Origin: Bacteroidales bacterium
GTDB lineage: Bacteria > Bacteroidota > Bacteroidia > Bacteroidales > UBA932
Assembly: GCA_017461285.1 (NCBI GenBank)
Contig: JAFTYS010000115.1
Coordinates: forward strand, 1 to 11,577
Length of the DNA stretch: 11,577 bases
Reading direction: 5' to 3'
Notes under the pieces: model-generated
Database searches by the model: none
What the model was told of the DNA's origin: nothing
Seen by the model: the letters and a program-made list of their open reading frames with translations, nothing else
Shown here: piece after piece, positions 1 through 6,690 of the stretch
How the letters are laid out: each line of letters starts with the position of its first letter
Numbering within the stretch: the first letter of the stretch is position 1
Program-made: the position numbers and the translations under genes

Positions 1-408
<408 letters not shown>

Positions 409-429
409 TCTGAAACCCAGATCAATATG

Positions 430-460
430 GAGACCGGCTATTTTGTCGGTCTCTTTTTTT
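430..460 (+). terminator. Rho-independent terminator after gapA
   Basis: A 7-bp perfect stem (GAGACCG at 430-436 with CGGTCTC at 447-453) closes a 10-nt loop and is followed directly by seven T residues (454-460). This is a classic intrinsic terminator for the gapA transcript. It sits only 17 nt before the nhaC start and no TAnnTTTG box is visible between, so some read-through may supply nhaC. Confidence 0.85.
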
Positions 461-477
461 AGTTAGTTGGTAGAATA

Positions 478-1947
478 ATGATCAGTATAAAAAGAGACGG
501 ACAGCCTTCGTGGTGGATCTCATTGATCCCATTTGTAGTTCTTGTGGCCGCATTGTCGGTCGTTATTTATGTGTTCGGTACGGATGCGCTTTCCGGTGCG
601 AGCCAGGTGACGCTCATGTTTGCAGCTGGCGTGACTGTCGTGCTGGCGATGGTATTGTACCGTATTCCATGGAAGACGTTTGAAGATGCCATCCTGGACA
701 ATATTACGTCTGTAGGTACATCTATAGTGATACTTCTTCTTATCGGTGCTGTGGCCGGTTCATGGATGGTAAGCGGTGTGGTCCCTACGATGATATATTA
801 TGGAATGAAGGTGATATTCCCGGAGATATTCCTGTTTGCCTCATGTGTCATCAGTGCACTGATCGCTGTCATGACCGGAAGTTCATGGACCACGATTGCC
901 ACCATCGGAGTCGCTCTGGTCGGAATCGGAACAGCCCAGGGATATGAACCGGGATGGATAGCAGGAGCGATCATTTCCGGAGCATATTTCGGCGACAAGG
1001 TTTCCCCTCTGTCTGATACTACAGTACTCGCATCATCATCGGCCGGGACCCCTCTTTTCACACATATCCGCTTCATGATGGTCACTACAGTGCCGTCTTA
1101 TGTCATTACTCTGATAATCTTTCTGGTTGTCAGCCTTATGCATGACGATACTGCGGCAATGAGGGCGGCAGATTTCTCAAATGATCTTAAGAATACTTTC
1201 AATATTTCTCCTTGGCTTCTGCTTGTGCCGGTCCTTACAGCATTGCTGATCATACGTAAGGTTTCTGCTATTGCCACTCTTTTCATCGCGGCAGTCATAG
1301 CTGGAGTCGCAGCATTGATTTCGCAGCCTCATATCATCGGAGCTGTGGCGAACGGTGCACTTCCGGATCCCGAGTCCAGCCTTTCATTTCTGGATGGGTT
1401 CAAGGGATTGTGCATCTCATACTACGGTTCAACGGCGATAGATACAGGAAACGAGGCCCTTAATTCGCTGGTTTCTACCAGAGGAATGACTGGAATGCTC
1501 AATACGGTGTTCCTGATAATTGCTGCAAGTACGTTCGGAGGTACTCTGGTCGGCAGCGGCATGCTCCAGAGTCTTACAGATGCGCTTGTACGCTTTGTCA
1601 AGAGGAGAGTGACCATGGTTGCGTCGACTGTCGGCACAGGTATCTTTGCCAACATGATTACAGGTGACCAGTATCTGTCAATTCTCCTTACCAGCAGCCT
1701 TTACAAGAAGCTTTATCAGGAGAGAAGGTATGAGAGCAAGCTTCTCAGCCGTTCTGTCGAGGACTCTGCTACAGTGGTTTCCGTACTCATTCCATGGAAT
1801 TCCTGCGGTATGACTCAGGCTACTGTGCTTAAAGTCAGCACCTTGACATATCTTCCATACTGTTTCTTCAATATCATTTCGCCTCTGATGTCCATTTTTA
1901 TAGCAGCGATCGGCTACAAAATTACGAGGCAGCCTAAAGAGGAATAA
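478..1947 (+). CDS. nhaC: NhaC family Na+/H+ antiporter
   Basis: A 489-residue polytopic inner-membrane protein with about a dozen hydrophobic segments. NhaC-type antiporters exchange Na+ for H+ for pH and sodium homeostasis; some relatives swap organic acids or amino acids instead. Signatures include TGSSWTT at residues 133-139, GDKVSPLSDTT at 172-182 just after a GAIISGAYF segment, and the C-terminal half-repeat with MITGDQYLS and SVLIPWNSCG, which mirrors the first half as in the inverted-repeat IT-superfamily fold. Length is normal for NhaC. The start at 478 gives a short, partly basic N-terminus before the first membrane helix, as expected. It lies close behind the gapA terminator with no obvious promoter of its own. 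The transported ion cannot be settled from sequence alone. Confidence 0.93.
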   Translation: MISIKRDGQPSWWISLIPFVVLVAALSVVIYVFGTDALSGASQVTLMFAAGVTVVLAMVLYRIPWKTFEDAILDNITSVGTSIVILLLIGAVAGSWMVSGVVPTMIYYGMKVIFPEIFLFASCVISALIAVMTGSSWTTIATIGVALVGIGTAQGYEPGWIAGAIISGAYFGDKVSPLSDTTVLASSSAGTPLFTHIRFMMVTTVPSYVITLIIFLVVSLMHDDTAAMRAADFSNDLKNTFNISPWLLLVPVLTALLIIRKVSAIATLFIAAVIAGVAALISQPHIIGAVANGALPDPESSLSFLDGFKGLCISYYGSTAIDTGNEALNSLVSTRGMTGMLNTVFLIIAASTFGGTLVGSGMLQSLTDALVRFVKRRVTMVASTVGTGIFANMITGDQYLSILLTSSLYKKLYQERRYESKLLSRSVEDSATVVSVLIPWNSCGMTQATVLKVSTLTYLPYCFFNIISPLMSIFIAAIGYKITRQPKEE

Positions 1948-1968
1948 TATTTTTTCGGAAAACTTTGT

Positions 1969-1976
1969 TATATTTG
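1969..1976 (+). promoter_or_regulatory. Probable -7 box for rubrerythrin
   Basis: TATATTTG matches the Bacteroidetes -7 consensus TAnnTTTG. It lies 59 nt before the rubrerythrin ATG, in the gap after nhaC, and predicts a leader of about 50 nt. No TTTG sits at the expected -33 distance (only T-rich sequence), so the assignment rests on the -7 box and position. Confidence 0.5.
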
Positions 1977-2035
1977 TCTGATTTTGGCAATGTACCATAA
2001 ATCGGTTTAGAACAAATGACTTAATAATTATAATT

Positions 2036-2578
2036 ATGAAAGATTTAAAAGGAACAAGAACTGAAGCTAATCTTCAGGCAGCATTTGCAGGCGAATCACA
2101 GGCCCGCAACAAGTACACCTACTATGCTTCAAAGGCAAAGAAGGACGGATATGTACAGATTTCGAAGATCTTCGAAGAGACAGCAAACAACGAGAAGGAA
2201 CATGCAAAGATCTGGTTCAAGCTTCTCCATGGCGGTGAGATGCCTGACACTCCTGCAAACCTTCTTGACGCAGCAGAAGGCGAAAACTACGAGTGGACTG
2301 ACATGTATGCAGGTTTTGCAAAGGTTGCCCACGAGGAGGGATTCACTGAGATCGCTGTTCTTTTCGAAAAGGTTGCAGCCATCGAGAAGATGCATGAGGA
2401 GCGCTATCGCAAGCTTCTTGCTAACGTAGAGGGCGGACTCGTATTCTCACGCGACGAGGATATGATGTGGGAGTGCTCTAACTGCGGTCACGTGGTTATC
2501 GGCAAGAAGGCTCCTGAGCTTTGCCCAGTATGCAAGCATGCAAAGAGCTACTTCATGATCCATCCTACTAACTTCTAG
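2036..2578 (+). CDS. rbr: Rubrerythrin
   Basis: Cytoplasmic non-haem diiron NADH-linked peroxidase that reduces H2O2 to water and protects anaerobes from oxidative stress. The 180-residue protein has the two classic parts. Residues 1-130 form a ferritin-like four-helix domain with likely iron ligands Glu20 (AGES), Glu53/His56 (NEKEH), Glu83 and Glu86 (GENYEW) and Glu117/Glu121 (IEKMHEERY). Residues 140-180 form a rubredoxin-like domain with CSNCGH (Cys147, Cys150) and CPVCKH (Cys163, Cys166) holding one iron. All expected ligands are present and the length is normal. Codon use is strongly biased, like gapA, suggesting an abundant protein. It stands alone between a -7 box and a strong hairpin, so it is probably monocistronic. 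Confidence 0.97.
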   Translation: MKDLKGTRTEANLQAAFAGESQARNKYTYYASKAKKDGYVQISKIFEETANNEKEHAKIWFKLLHGGEMPDTPANLLDAAEGENYEWTDMYAGFAKVAHEEGFTEIAVLFEKVAAIEKMHEERYRKLLANVEGGLVFSRDEDMMWECSNCGHVVIGKKAPELCPVCKHAKSYFMIHPTNF

Positions 2579-2590
2579 CAGTTAGCTATT

Positions 2591-2648
2591 AAAAACATCG
2601 GGTATTAATTACGGTGACATGCCACCTACATTAATACCCGATGTTTTT
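2591..2648. terminator. Bidirectional hairpin terminator between rbr and pssA
   Basis: A 19-bp perfect inverted repeat: bases 2591-2609 pair with 2630-2648 around a 20-nt loop. The loop itself can fold (GGTG at 2613-2616 with CACC at 2623-2626). The arms begin with AAAAA and end with TTTTT, so a U-rich tail forms in either direction. It lies midway between the convergent rbr and pssA stops and would end both transcripts. Confidence 0.88.
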
Positions 2649-2663
2649 ATTGTAGTAGGATTC

Positions 2664-3383
2664 CTACTTCTTTATACGCAGAGCAAAGAGCGCTGATATC
2701 ACATTCATCACGATATAGGCCGTAAAGGTTATAAGGATGATGTATGACCAGTTTATCTTCAGGATGAGCGTTGCGATTGCAAATGCAGCGGCAATGCCGA
2801 TGAAATAGATTCTGATGCGGTTGTATGCCGATCCCTTCTTGAACTTGAGGGAGAACATCGGAATCTCGGACACGAGGAGCAGCGCCAGGATTACAGATGC
2901 AATCGGAATGAGGTATGTTCCATGAAGCATATTAGCCATTGACATTACTCCGTGGTCAGCAGCGTATACAAGTGATCCGCACCACATTGCGCATGCAGGA
3001 GTCGGAAGGCCGAGGAAATTCTCGCTCTGCCTGTCGTCAACATTGAACTTTGCCAGCCTAAGGGCAGAGAAGACGACGATGATAAGAGGAAGATATGACC
3101 AGAATCCTGTCATGCCGCCCTCGACGAGTCTTCTGTGAAGCATCAGTGAGGGGAGAAGTCCGAAACTTACAAGGTCTGCAAGCGAGTCGAGTTCCTTTCC
3201 CATGTCAGAGTATGCATTCAGCAATCTTGCGGCAAATCCGTCGAGAAAATCGCATACAGCCGCAGCAAGCATCAGCAGGAAAGCGATGTTCAGAGCTCCT
3301 TGGAATGTGAAAATCACACCCAGAGCCCCGCAGAGGAGGTTCATGGATGTGATTGTATTAGGTATGTGTCTGGTTATGCCCAT
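2664..3383 (-). CDS. pssA: CDP-diacylglycerol--serine O-phosphatidyltransferase (phosphatidylserine synthase)
   Basis: An integral membrane enzyme that condenses CDP-diacylglycerol with L-serine to phosphatidylserine, the precursor of phosphatidylethanolamine. The CDP-alcohol phosphatidyltransferase signature is complete: D45-x2-D48-G49-x2-A52-R53-x8-G62-x3-D66-x3-D70, whose four aspartates bind the metal and CDP group. The N-terminal PNTITSMNLLCG is typical of PssA rather than PgsA. The rest is hydrophobic, with several predicted membrane helices, and a lysine-rich end (RIKK). At 239 residues it is normal for the Bacteroidetes type. It begins 9 nt after the C1 peptidase stop on the same strand, so the two probably share a transcript. 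In many bacteria pssA sits beside psd, which is not seen in this window. Confidence 0.93.
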   Translation of the reverse strand: MGITRHIPNTITSMNLLCGALGVIFTFQGALNIAFLLMLAAAVCDFLDGFAARLLNAYSDMGKELDSLADLVSFGLLPSLMLHRRLVEGGMTGFWSYLPLIIVVFSALRLAKFNVDDRQSENFLGLPTPACAMWCGSLVYAADHGVMSMANMLHGTYLIPIASVILALLLVSEIPMFSLKFKKGSAYNRIRIYFIGIAAAFAIATLILKINWSYIILITFTAYIVMNVISALFALRIKK

Positions 3384-3392
3384 TTCACAATG

Positions 3393-4580
3393 CTATTTGA
3401 TACCGAGCTTCTTTGCGATATGCTCTGGAAGAGCGTCCTTGTGAACGACCACATTGAGAGTCTTGTAACGTACGAATGCATCGGATGCATACCAGATGCC
3501 GTCATACTTTCCAGTTTCGCCCCAAGAGTTCTTGACCATGAAGTACTTTGTACCGTTCTGATCCTCTGCGATTCCGTAGATGTGCATACCGTGGTCATCG
3601 GTTGTGGTCTTGCGGTCATAACCTTCCTGACGCAGTTCCTGTGTGATCACCTGCTCTTCAGGAAGTCCGTGTCTCTTCCTGCTTTCCTTCTTCTCTTCCT
3701 TCTCTGCTTCCTTTCCTACCCATCTTTCCTGGTCTGAACCGGCTTTTGTCTTCTCCTCTTCAACAGGCATAACAGCAAGTCCGTCACGTGTGAAACCCTT
3801 CTCGCTGACGTCAGAACCCCATGCGATGGTGAAACCGTTGTCGATCGCGTTGTACATTACCTCCATCATTTCCTCCATAGGAAGGTTGTAGGCGCTGTCC
3901 CATCTCCAGTTGTCGCAAACCTCGATGATGAAAGGCTCATAGAAAGGATGGTGTGTGAATGAAGTGATGTTCACATAGTCGTCATAATTCACGCCGAGTG
4001 CATCTCTATACGATTCAGGAGTGTATTCAACACCGTCAACTGTAAATGTCTCAGGAACTTCTCCGAAATATGCGTCGAGAATTCCGTCAAGACCGTTCAC
4101 CCATGCTGTTGTAAGCTTGCCGTTAGGGTTTCTTCTAGCTGCGTCCACATATCCCTTGAGGACTGCATCAAGCTCGTTCTGTTCAGGCATTTCTGTGCCG
4201 TAGTTGAAGCCAGAATATACTTCCTGAGGGATGATGCCGTAATCGTCGATCACATGGAGAACGTCTCCGAATGAGCTTCCTGCAGCAAAATTGAGATGTC
4301 CGTCAAGTCTTACATACTTTACGGCTCTGTCATGGTATGACCTGCCGACTACGAACATTTCAGAAAGGTCTGTCTCGATGCCTTTTGTCCTGAGGATCTC
4401 AGACTCGATGAATGAAAGAGCAGAATAGCACCAGCAAGTTCCTGACCTGTACTGGTTCTTGATGGATGTCACAGGGTTCTCCTTGATTGTTGTGAATTTG
4501 TACTCAGGAGCCTTCTGAGCAAAGGCGGCAGACGATACTACAGCGAATGCTGCCGAAGCGATGATAAGTTTGAAGTTCAT
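3393..4580 (-). CDS. Secreted C1 (papain/bleomycin-hydrolase-like) cysteine peptidase
   Basis: A 395-residue exported peptidase resembling the aminopeptidase C/bleomycin hydrolase branch of family C1. Residues 1-21 are a signal peptide (basic start, hydrophobic core, cleavage expected after AFA before Gln22), so it acts in the periplasm or outside. The papain-type catalytic set is complete: Gln43 (oxyanion hole), Cys49 in SGTCWCYS, His330 in DDHGM, and Asn351 in KNSWG. The stretch at residues 274-309 is unusually rich in Glu and Lys and probably forms a charged helical excursion before the catalytic His. There is no propeptide of normal papain length: only about 27 residues separate the cleavage site from Cys49. 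Its own promoter lies in the divergent gap, and pssA follows 9 nt downstream. Substrate is unknown; general peptide scavenging is a fair inference. Confidence 0.9.
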   Translation of the reverse strand: MNFKLIIASAAFAVVSSAAFAQKAPEYKFTTIKENPVTSIKNQYRSGTCWCYSALSFIESEILRTKGIETDLSEMFVVGRSYHDRAVKYVRLDGHLNFAAGSSFGDVLHVIDDYGIIPQEVYSGFNYGTEMPEQNELDAVLKGYVDAARRNPNGKLTTAWVNGLDGILDAYFGEVPETFTVDGVEYTPESYRDALGVNYDDYVNITSFTHHPFYEPFIIEVCDNWRWDSAYNLPMEEMMEVMYNAIDNGFTIAWGSDVSEKGFTRDGLAVMPVEEEKTKAGSDQERWVGKEAEKEEKKESRKRHGLPEEQVITQELRQEGYDRKTTTDDHGMHIYGIAEDQNGTKYFMVKNSWGETGKYDGIWYASDAFVRYKTLNVVVHKDALPEHIAKKLGIK

Positions 4581-4618
4581 GATATTATGTTTTGTATTTG
4601 TTTTAATCCCATATCATG

Positions 4619-4626
4619 CAAAGATA
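4619..4626 (-). promoter_or_regulatory. -7 box for the C1 peptidase-pssA transcript
   Basis: Read on the minus strand this is TATCTTTG, a full match to TAnnTTTG. It lies 38 nt upstream of the peptidase ATG and predicts a leader of about 30 nt. No TTTG is visible at -33. Confidence 0.6.
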
Positions 4627-4637
4627 GCAAAAATATG

Positions 4638-4645
4638 TAACTTTG
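4638..4645 (+). promoter_or_regulatory. -7 box for the alpha/beta hydrolase
   Basis: TAACTTTG matches TAnnTTTG. It ends 8 nt before the ATG at 4654, so transcription should begin almost at the start codon, giving a leaderless or nearly leaderless mRNA. It is only 11 bp from the opposing peptidase -7 box. Confidence 0.55.
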
Positions 4646-4653
4646 CCATCCGT

Positions 4654-5286
4654 ATGGCAGATGTATTATATATACATGGTATGGGAGGTGGAGGTGATTC
4701 CAGGATTCCCTCGATTCTGAATGAGGCTTTGACGTCTCATGGAGTTTCCGTACATGTCAGGACGTATGACTTCGATCCGGAGATCGCAGCCTTGCAGATA
4801 GCGGCATGGAACGATGAAGTCAAACCCGATCTTGTCATAGGGGAGTCTCTGGGGGCGCTTCATGCCATCCGGATCAAGGGCGTTCCACACCTGCTGGTAT
4901 CTCCCGCATTGAACGCTCCTTTGTATTTCGAACTGATGGCATGGCTTTCTATGATTCCGGGGGTGACCGCCATTTTTGACAGAATCTATAAGCCAAGGGA
5001 AGGAGACAGGCAGTGCCTGCATTTCACATTCCGAACCTTACGCAAGTACCGTCGCCATAGGAAGGCGGCCCTTGCCGCTTCTCCACGAAGCGGGGGTCAG
5101 GATATGTTCCTTTCGTTCATCGGGACCAAAGATCATTATCGAAGAAGCGGTGTCGTCAGCCTTAGGACATGGAAAAAACACTTCGGAGAGACCTTTCTTA
5201 TGTATGAAGGCACTCACTTCATGGAAGAGGAGCATATCTATTCAGTATTGATTCCTGAGATTTGTAATGTGCTAAATATAAAATAA
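4654..5286 (+). CDS. Small alpha/beta-fold hydrolase of unknown substrate
   Basis: A 210-residue cytoplasmic protein with the alpha/beta-hydrolase pattern: first strand VLYIHGMGGGG (residues 4-14, oxyanion loop HGMG), nucleophile elbow GESLGA with Ser65, probable acid Asp160 in IGTKDHY, and catalytic His188 in YEGTHF. Size and order fit small esterase-like hydrolases (RBBP9/YqiA-like); which one is not clear. A basic stretch at residues 127-137 (RTLRKYRRHRK) sits in the lid region and is unusual. The frame stays open upstream to 4561, but that would place the start inside the divergent peptidase gene and upstream of the -7 box; ATG 4654 gives a canonical first strand. The fold is confident, the activity unknown. 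Confidence 0.83.
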   Translation: MADVLYIHGMGGGGDSRIPSILNEALTSHGVSVHVRTYDFDPEIAALQIAAWNDEVKPDLVIGESLGALHAIRIKGVPHLLVSPALNAPLYFELMAWLSMIPGVTAIFDRIYKPREGDRQCLHFTFRTLRKYRRHRKAALAASPRSGGQDMFLSFIGTKDHYRRSGVVSLRTWKKHFGETFLMYEGTHFMEEEHIYSVLIPEICNVLNIK

Positions 5287-5326
5287 GGAAACACAAATGT
5301 TTTTGGTTGTAACATTTGTGTTTCCT
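5286..5326. terminator. Bidirectional hairpin terminator between hydrolase and aminotransferase
   Basis: A 16-bp perfect inverted repeat: 5286-5301 pairs with 5311-5326 around a 9-nt loop. Its first base is the last base of the hydrolase stop codon. On the minus strand the stem is followed by TTATTTTAT, a reasonable U-rich tail for the aminotransferase transcript; on the plus strand the tail is weaker (ACTATATTTG). Confidence 0.75.
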
Positions 5327-5366
5327 ACTATATTTGACCTAAATCAGTCGTATTTTCAACCTTTTT

Positions 5367-6569
5367 TCAGATTGTTCTGCCCGGATATGCCTTCAGTCCT
5401 TCTTCAAGGATATGAAGTGCCTTCTTCATCTCGTCCACCTCAAGAACATAAGCGATGCGGGCGTGGTTCCTGCCTTTGCCGGGAGTTTTGTAGAAAGACG
5501 CTGCCGGAGTTACCATCGTCGTTTCGTTGTTGATCCTGAATTTCTCAAGCATGAACCTTGAGAAGTTTTCGGTGTCATCGACAGGAAGTTCCGCGATCGT
5601 GTAGAATGCACCCATCGGGAGGGGAGTGAAGACTCCTTCCATCTTGTTGAGACCTTCGATCATGAAGTCTCTTCTCTTGATGTATTCTTCCTTGACTGCT
5701 TCGAAGTATTCGTCCGGAGTGTCGAGGGCTCCTATTGCTGCGTATTGTCCGAGTACGGGAGGGCAGAGGCGCGCCTGGGCGAATTTCATAGCAGCTGCCA
5801 TCACTTCCTTATTATGGGATACGATACATCCCACACGTGCTCCGCAAAGATTATATCTCTTTGATACAGAGTCTATAAGTACGACATTCTGATCAAGGTC
5901 AGGAATGTTCATCGCCGAGAAATGCGGTTCATCTGTATAGCAGAATTCGCGGTATACCTCGTCAGAAAGGAGGAAAAGGTCGTGTCTGCGTGCAATGTCG
6001 CCAAGTGCAAGCATGCTTTCCTTCGAATACTGGGTTCCTGTCGGATTTCCCGGGTTGCATACCAGTATTGCCTTTGTCTTGTCTGTGATTGCCTTTTCGA
6101 ATTCTTCGATAGGAGGTATCTGGAAACCGTTCCGGATGTCTGTCGGTATCGCCTTGAGGGTCAGTCCGTTCATGAAGGCGAAAGTGTTGTAATTGGTGTA
6201 GAACGGCTCGAGCACAAGTACTTCGTCTCCCGGATTGCAGGTGATCTCAAGCGCAAGATTTACGCTTTCGCTACCCGCAACGGTTACTATGAGCTCGTCG
6301 ACTGTAATGTCAATTCCGATCTTTTTGTAGTATTTCTCGACAAGACCTTTGCGGAGTTCCATCAGACCTGCAGAATGTGAATAGGATACATTCTCCATCT
6401 GGTGGTTTCTGACTGCATCCAGAGCGCATTTGGGGGATTTGATGTCTGGTTGTCCTAAATTGAGATGATATACCTTAACACCTTGTTTTTTTGCTGCGTC
6501 TGCCAGAGGTACCAGTTTTCTGATCGCTGATGCCGGCATCGCCTGAGCTTTGTTCGAAATGCTAGCCAT
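5367..6569 (-). CDS. Class I/II PLP-dependent aminotransferase (aspartate-aminotransferase-like)
   Basis: A 400-residue cytoplasmic fold-type I aminotransferase that moves an amino group between an amino acid and a 2-oxoacid, probably with glutamate/2-oxoglutarate as one pair. Visible landmarks: LNLGQPD (residues 36-42), NPGNPTG (172-178), SDEVY (202-206, whose Asp and Tyr contact PLP), the PLP lysine Lys237 in DSVSKRYNLCGARVG, and Arg371 in HARIAY, which binds the substrate carboxylate. Length is standard. The family resembles the subgroup-I-gamma aspartate aminotransferases, but substrate range cannot be read from sequence; aromatic or alanine use is possible. It is divergent from glutamine synthetase and the two share near-identical promoters, which supports a role in nitrogen flow. 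It converges on the hydrolase across a hairpin. Confidence 0.92.
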   Translation of the reverse strand: MASISNKAQAMPASAIRKLVPLADAAKKQGVKVYHLNLGQPDIKSPKCALDAVRNHQMENVSYSHSAGLMELRKGLVEKYYKKIGIDITVDELIVTVAGSESVNLALEITCNPGDEVLVLEPFYTNYNTFAFMNGLTLKAIPTDIRNGFQIPPIEEFEKAITDKTKAILVCNPGNPTGTQYSKESMLALGDIARRHDLFLLSDEVYREFCYTDEPHFSAMNIPDLDQNVVLIDSVSKRYNLCGARVGCIVSHNKEVMAAAMKFAQARLCPPVLGQYAAIGALDTPDEYFEAVKEEYIKRRDFMIEGLNKMEGVFTPLPMGAFYTIAELPVDDTENFSRFMLEKFRINNETTMVTPAASFYKTPGKGRNHARIAYVLEVDEMKKALHILEEGLKAYPGRTI

Positions 6570-6614
6570 TGATTTATCCTTGTAAAATAGTTCGTCGTTT
6601 TATCAAATCGGGCG

Positions 6615-6622
6615 CAAAGATA
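6615..6622 (-). promoter_or_regulatory. -7 box for the aminotransferase
   Basis: Minus-strand TATCTTTG, a full match to TAnnTTTG, 45 nt upstream of the ATG, predicting a leader of about 40 nt. No TTTG stands at -33; an A-rich tract lies just upstream instead. Confidence 0.65.
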
Positions 6623-6656
6623 GATATTTTTTTAAGAAACTCTTCTTTGAATTTAT

Positions 6657-6664
6657 TATCTTTG
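6657..6664 (+). promoter_or_regulatory. -7 box for glnN
   Basis: TATCTTTG, identical to the opposing aminotransferase box, 26 nt before the glnN ATG. No TTTG is seen at -33. This element also argues against starting glnN at the GTG at 6664. Confidence 0.65.
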
Positions 6665-6690
6665 TGCCCGACTTGACAAATCGTATACTT

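Larger units (their letters stand above)
6603..6676. repeat. Inverted repeat spanning the divergent aminotransferase/glnN promoters
   Basis: Bases 6603-6622 and the reverse complement of 6657-6676 match at 18 of 20 positions; both mismatches are A/G transitions. Each arm contains one TATCTTTG -7 box plus the bases just downstream of it, so both transcripts should begin with nearly the same sequence. The 34-bp spacer is A/T-rich. Confidence 0.85.

Noticed and set aside
3300..3737. A 145-codon plus-strand frame opposite the peptidase and pssA.
   Set aside because: It spans the junction of two convincing minus-strand genes, has no domain match that I recognise, and is hydrophobic only because it mirrors codons of the opposite strand.
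3759..3866. Glu/Lys-rich stretch of the C1 peptidase considered as an inserted foreign segment.
   Set aside because: Homologous secreted C1 peptidases of Bacteroidetes commonly carry a charged, variable segment at this place before the catalytic His, and the frame is continuous, so it is not evidence of insertion.
4561..4653. A 31-codon N-terminal extension of the alpha/beta hydrolase, with hydrophobic residues resembling a signal peptide.
   Set aside because: It would begin inside the divergent peptidase coding region and upstream of the TAACTTTG box; ATG 4654 directly precedes the canonical first strand of the fold.
6664..6690. An upstream GTG start for glnN adding nine residues.
   Set aside because: The GTG overlaps the last base of the TATCTTTG -7 box, so it would not be transcribed; ATG 6691 fits the family N-terminus.
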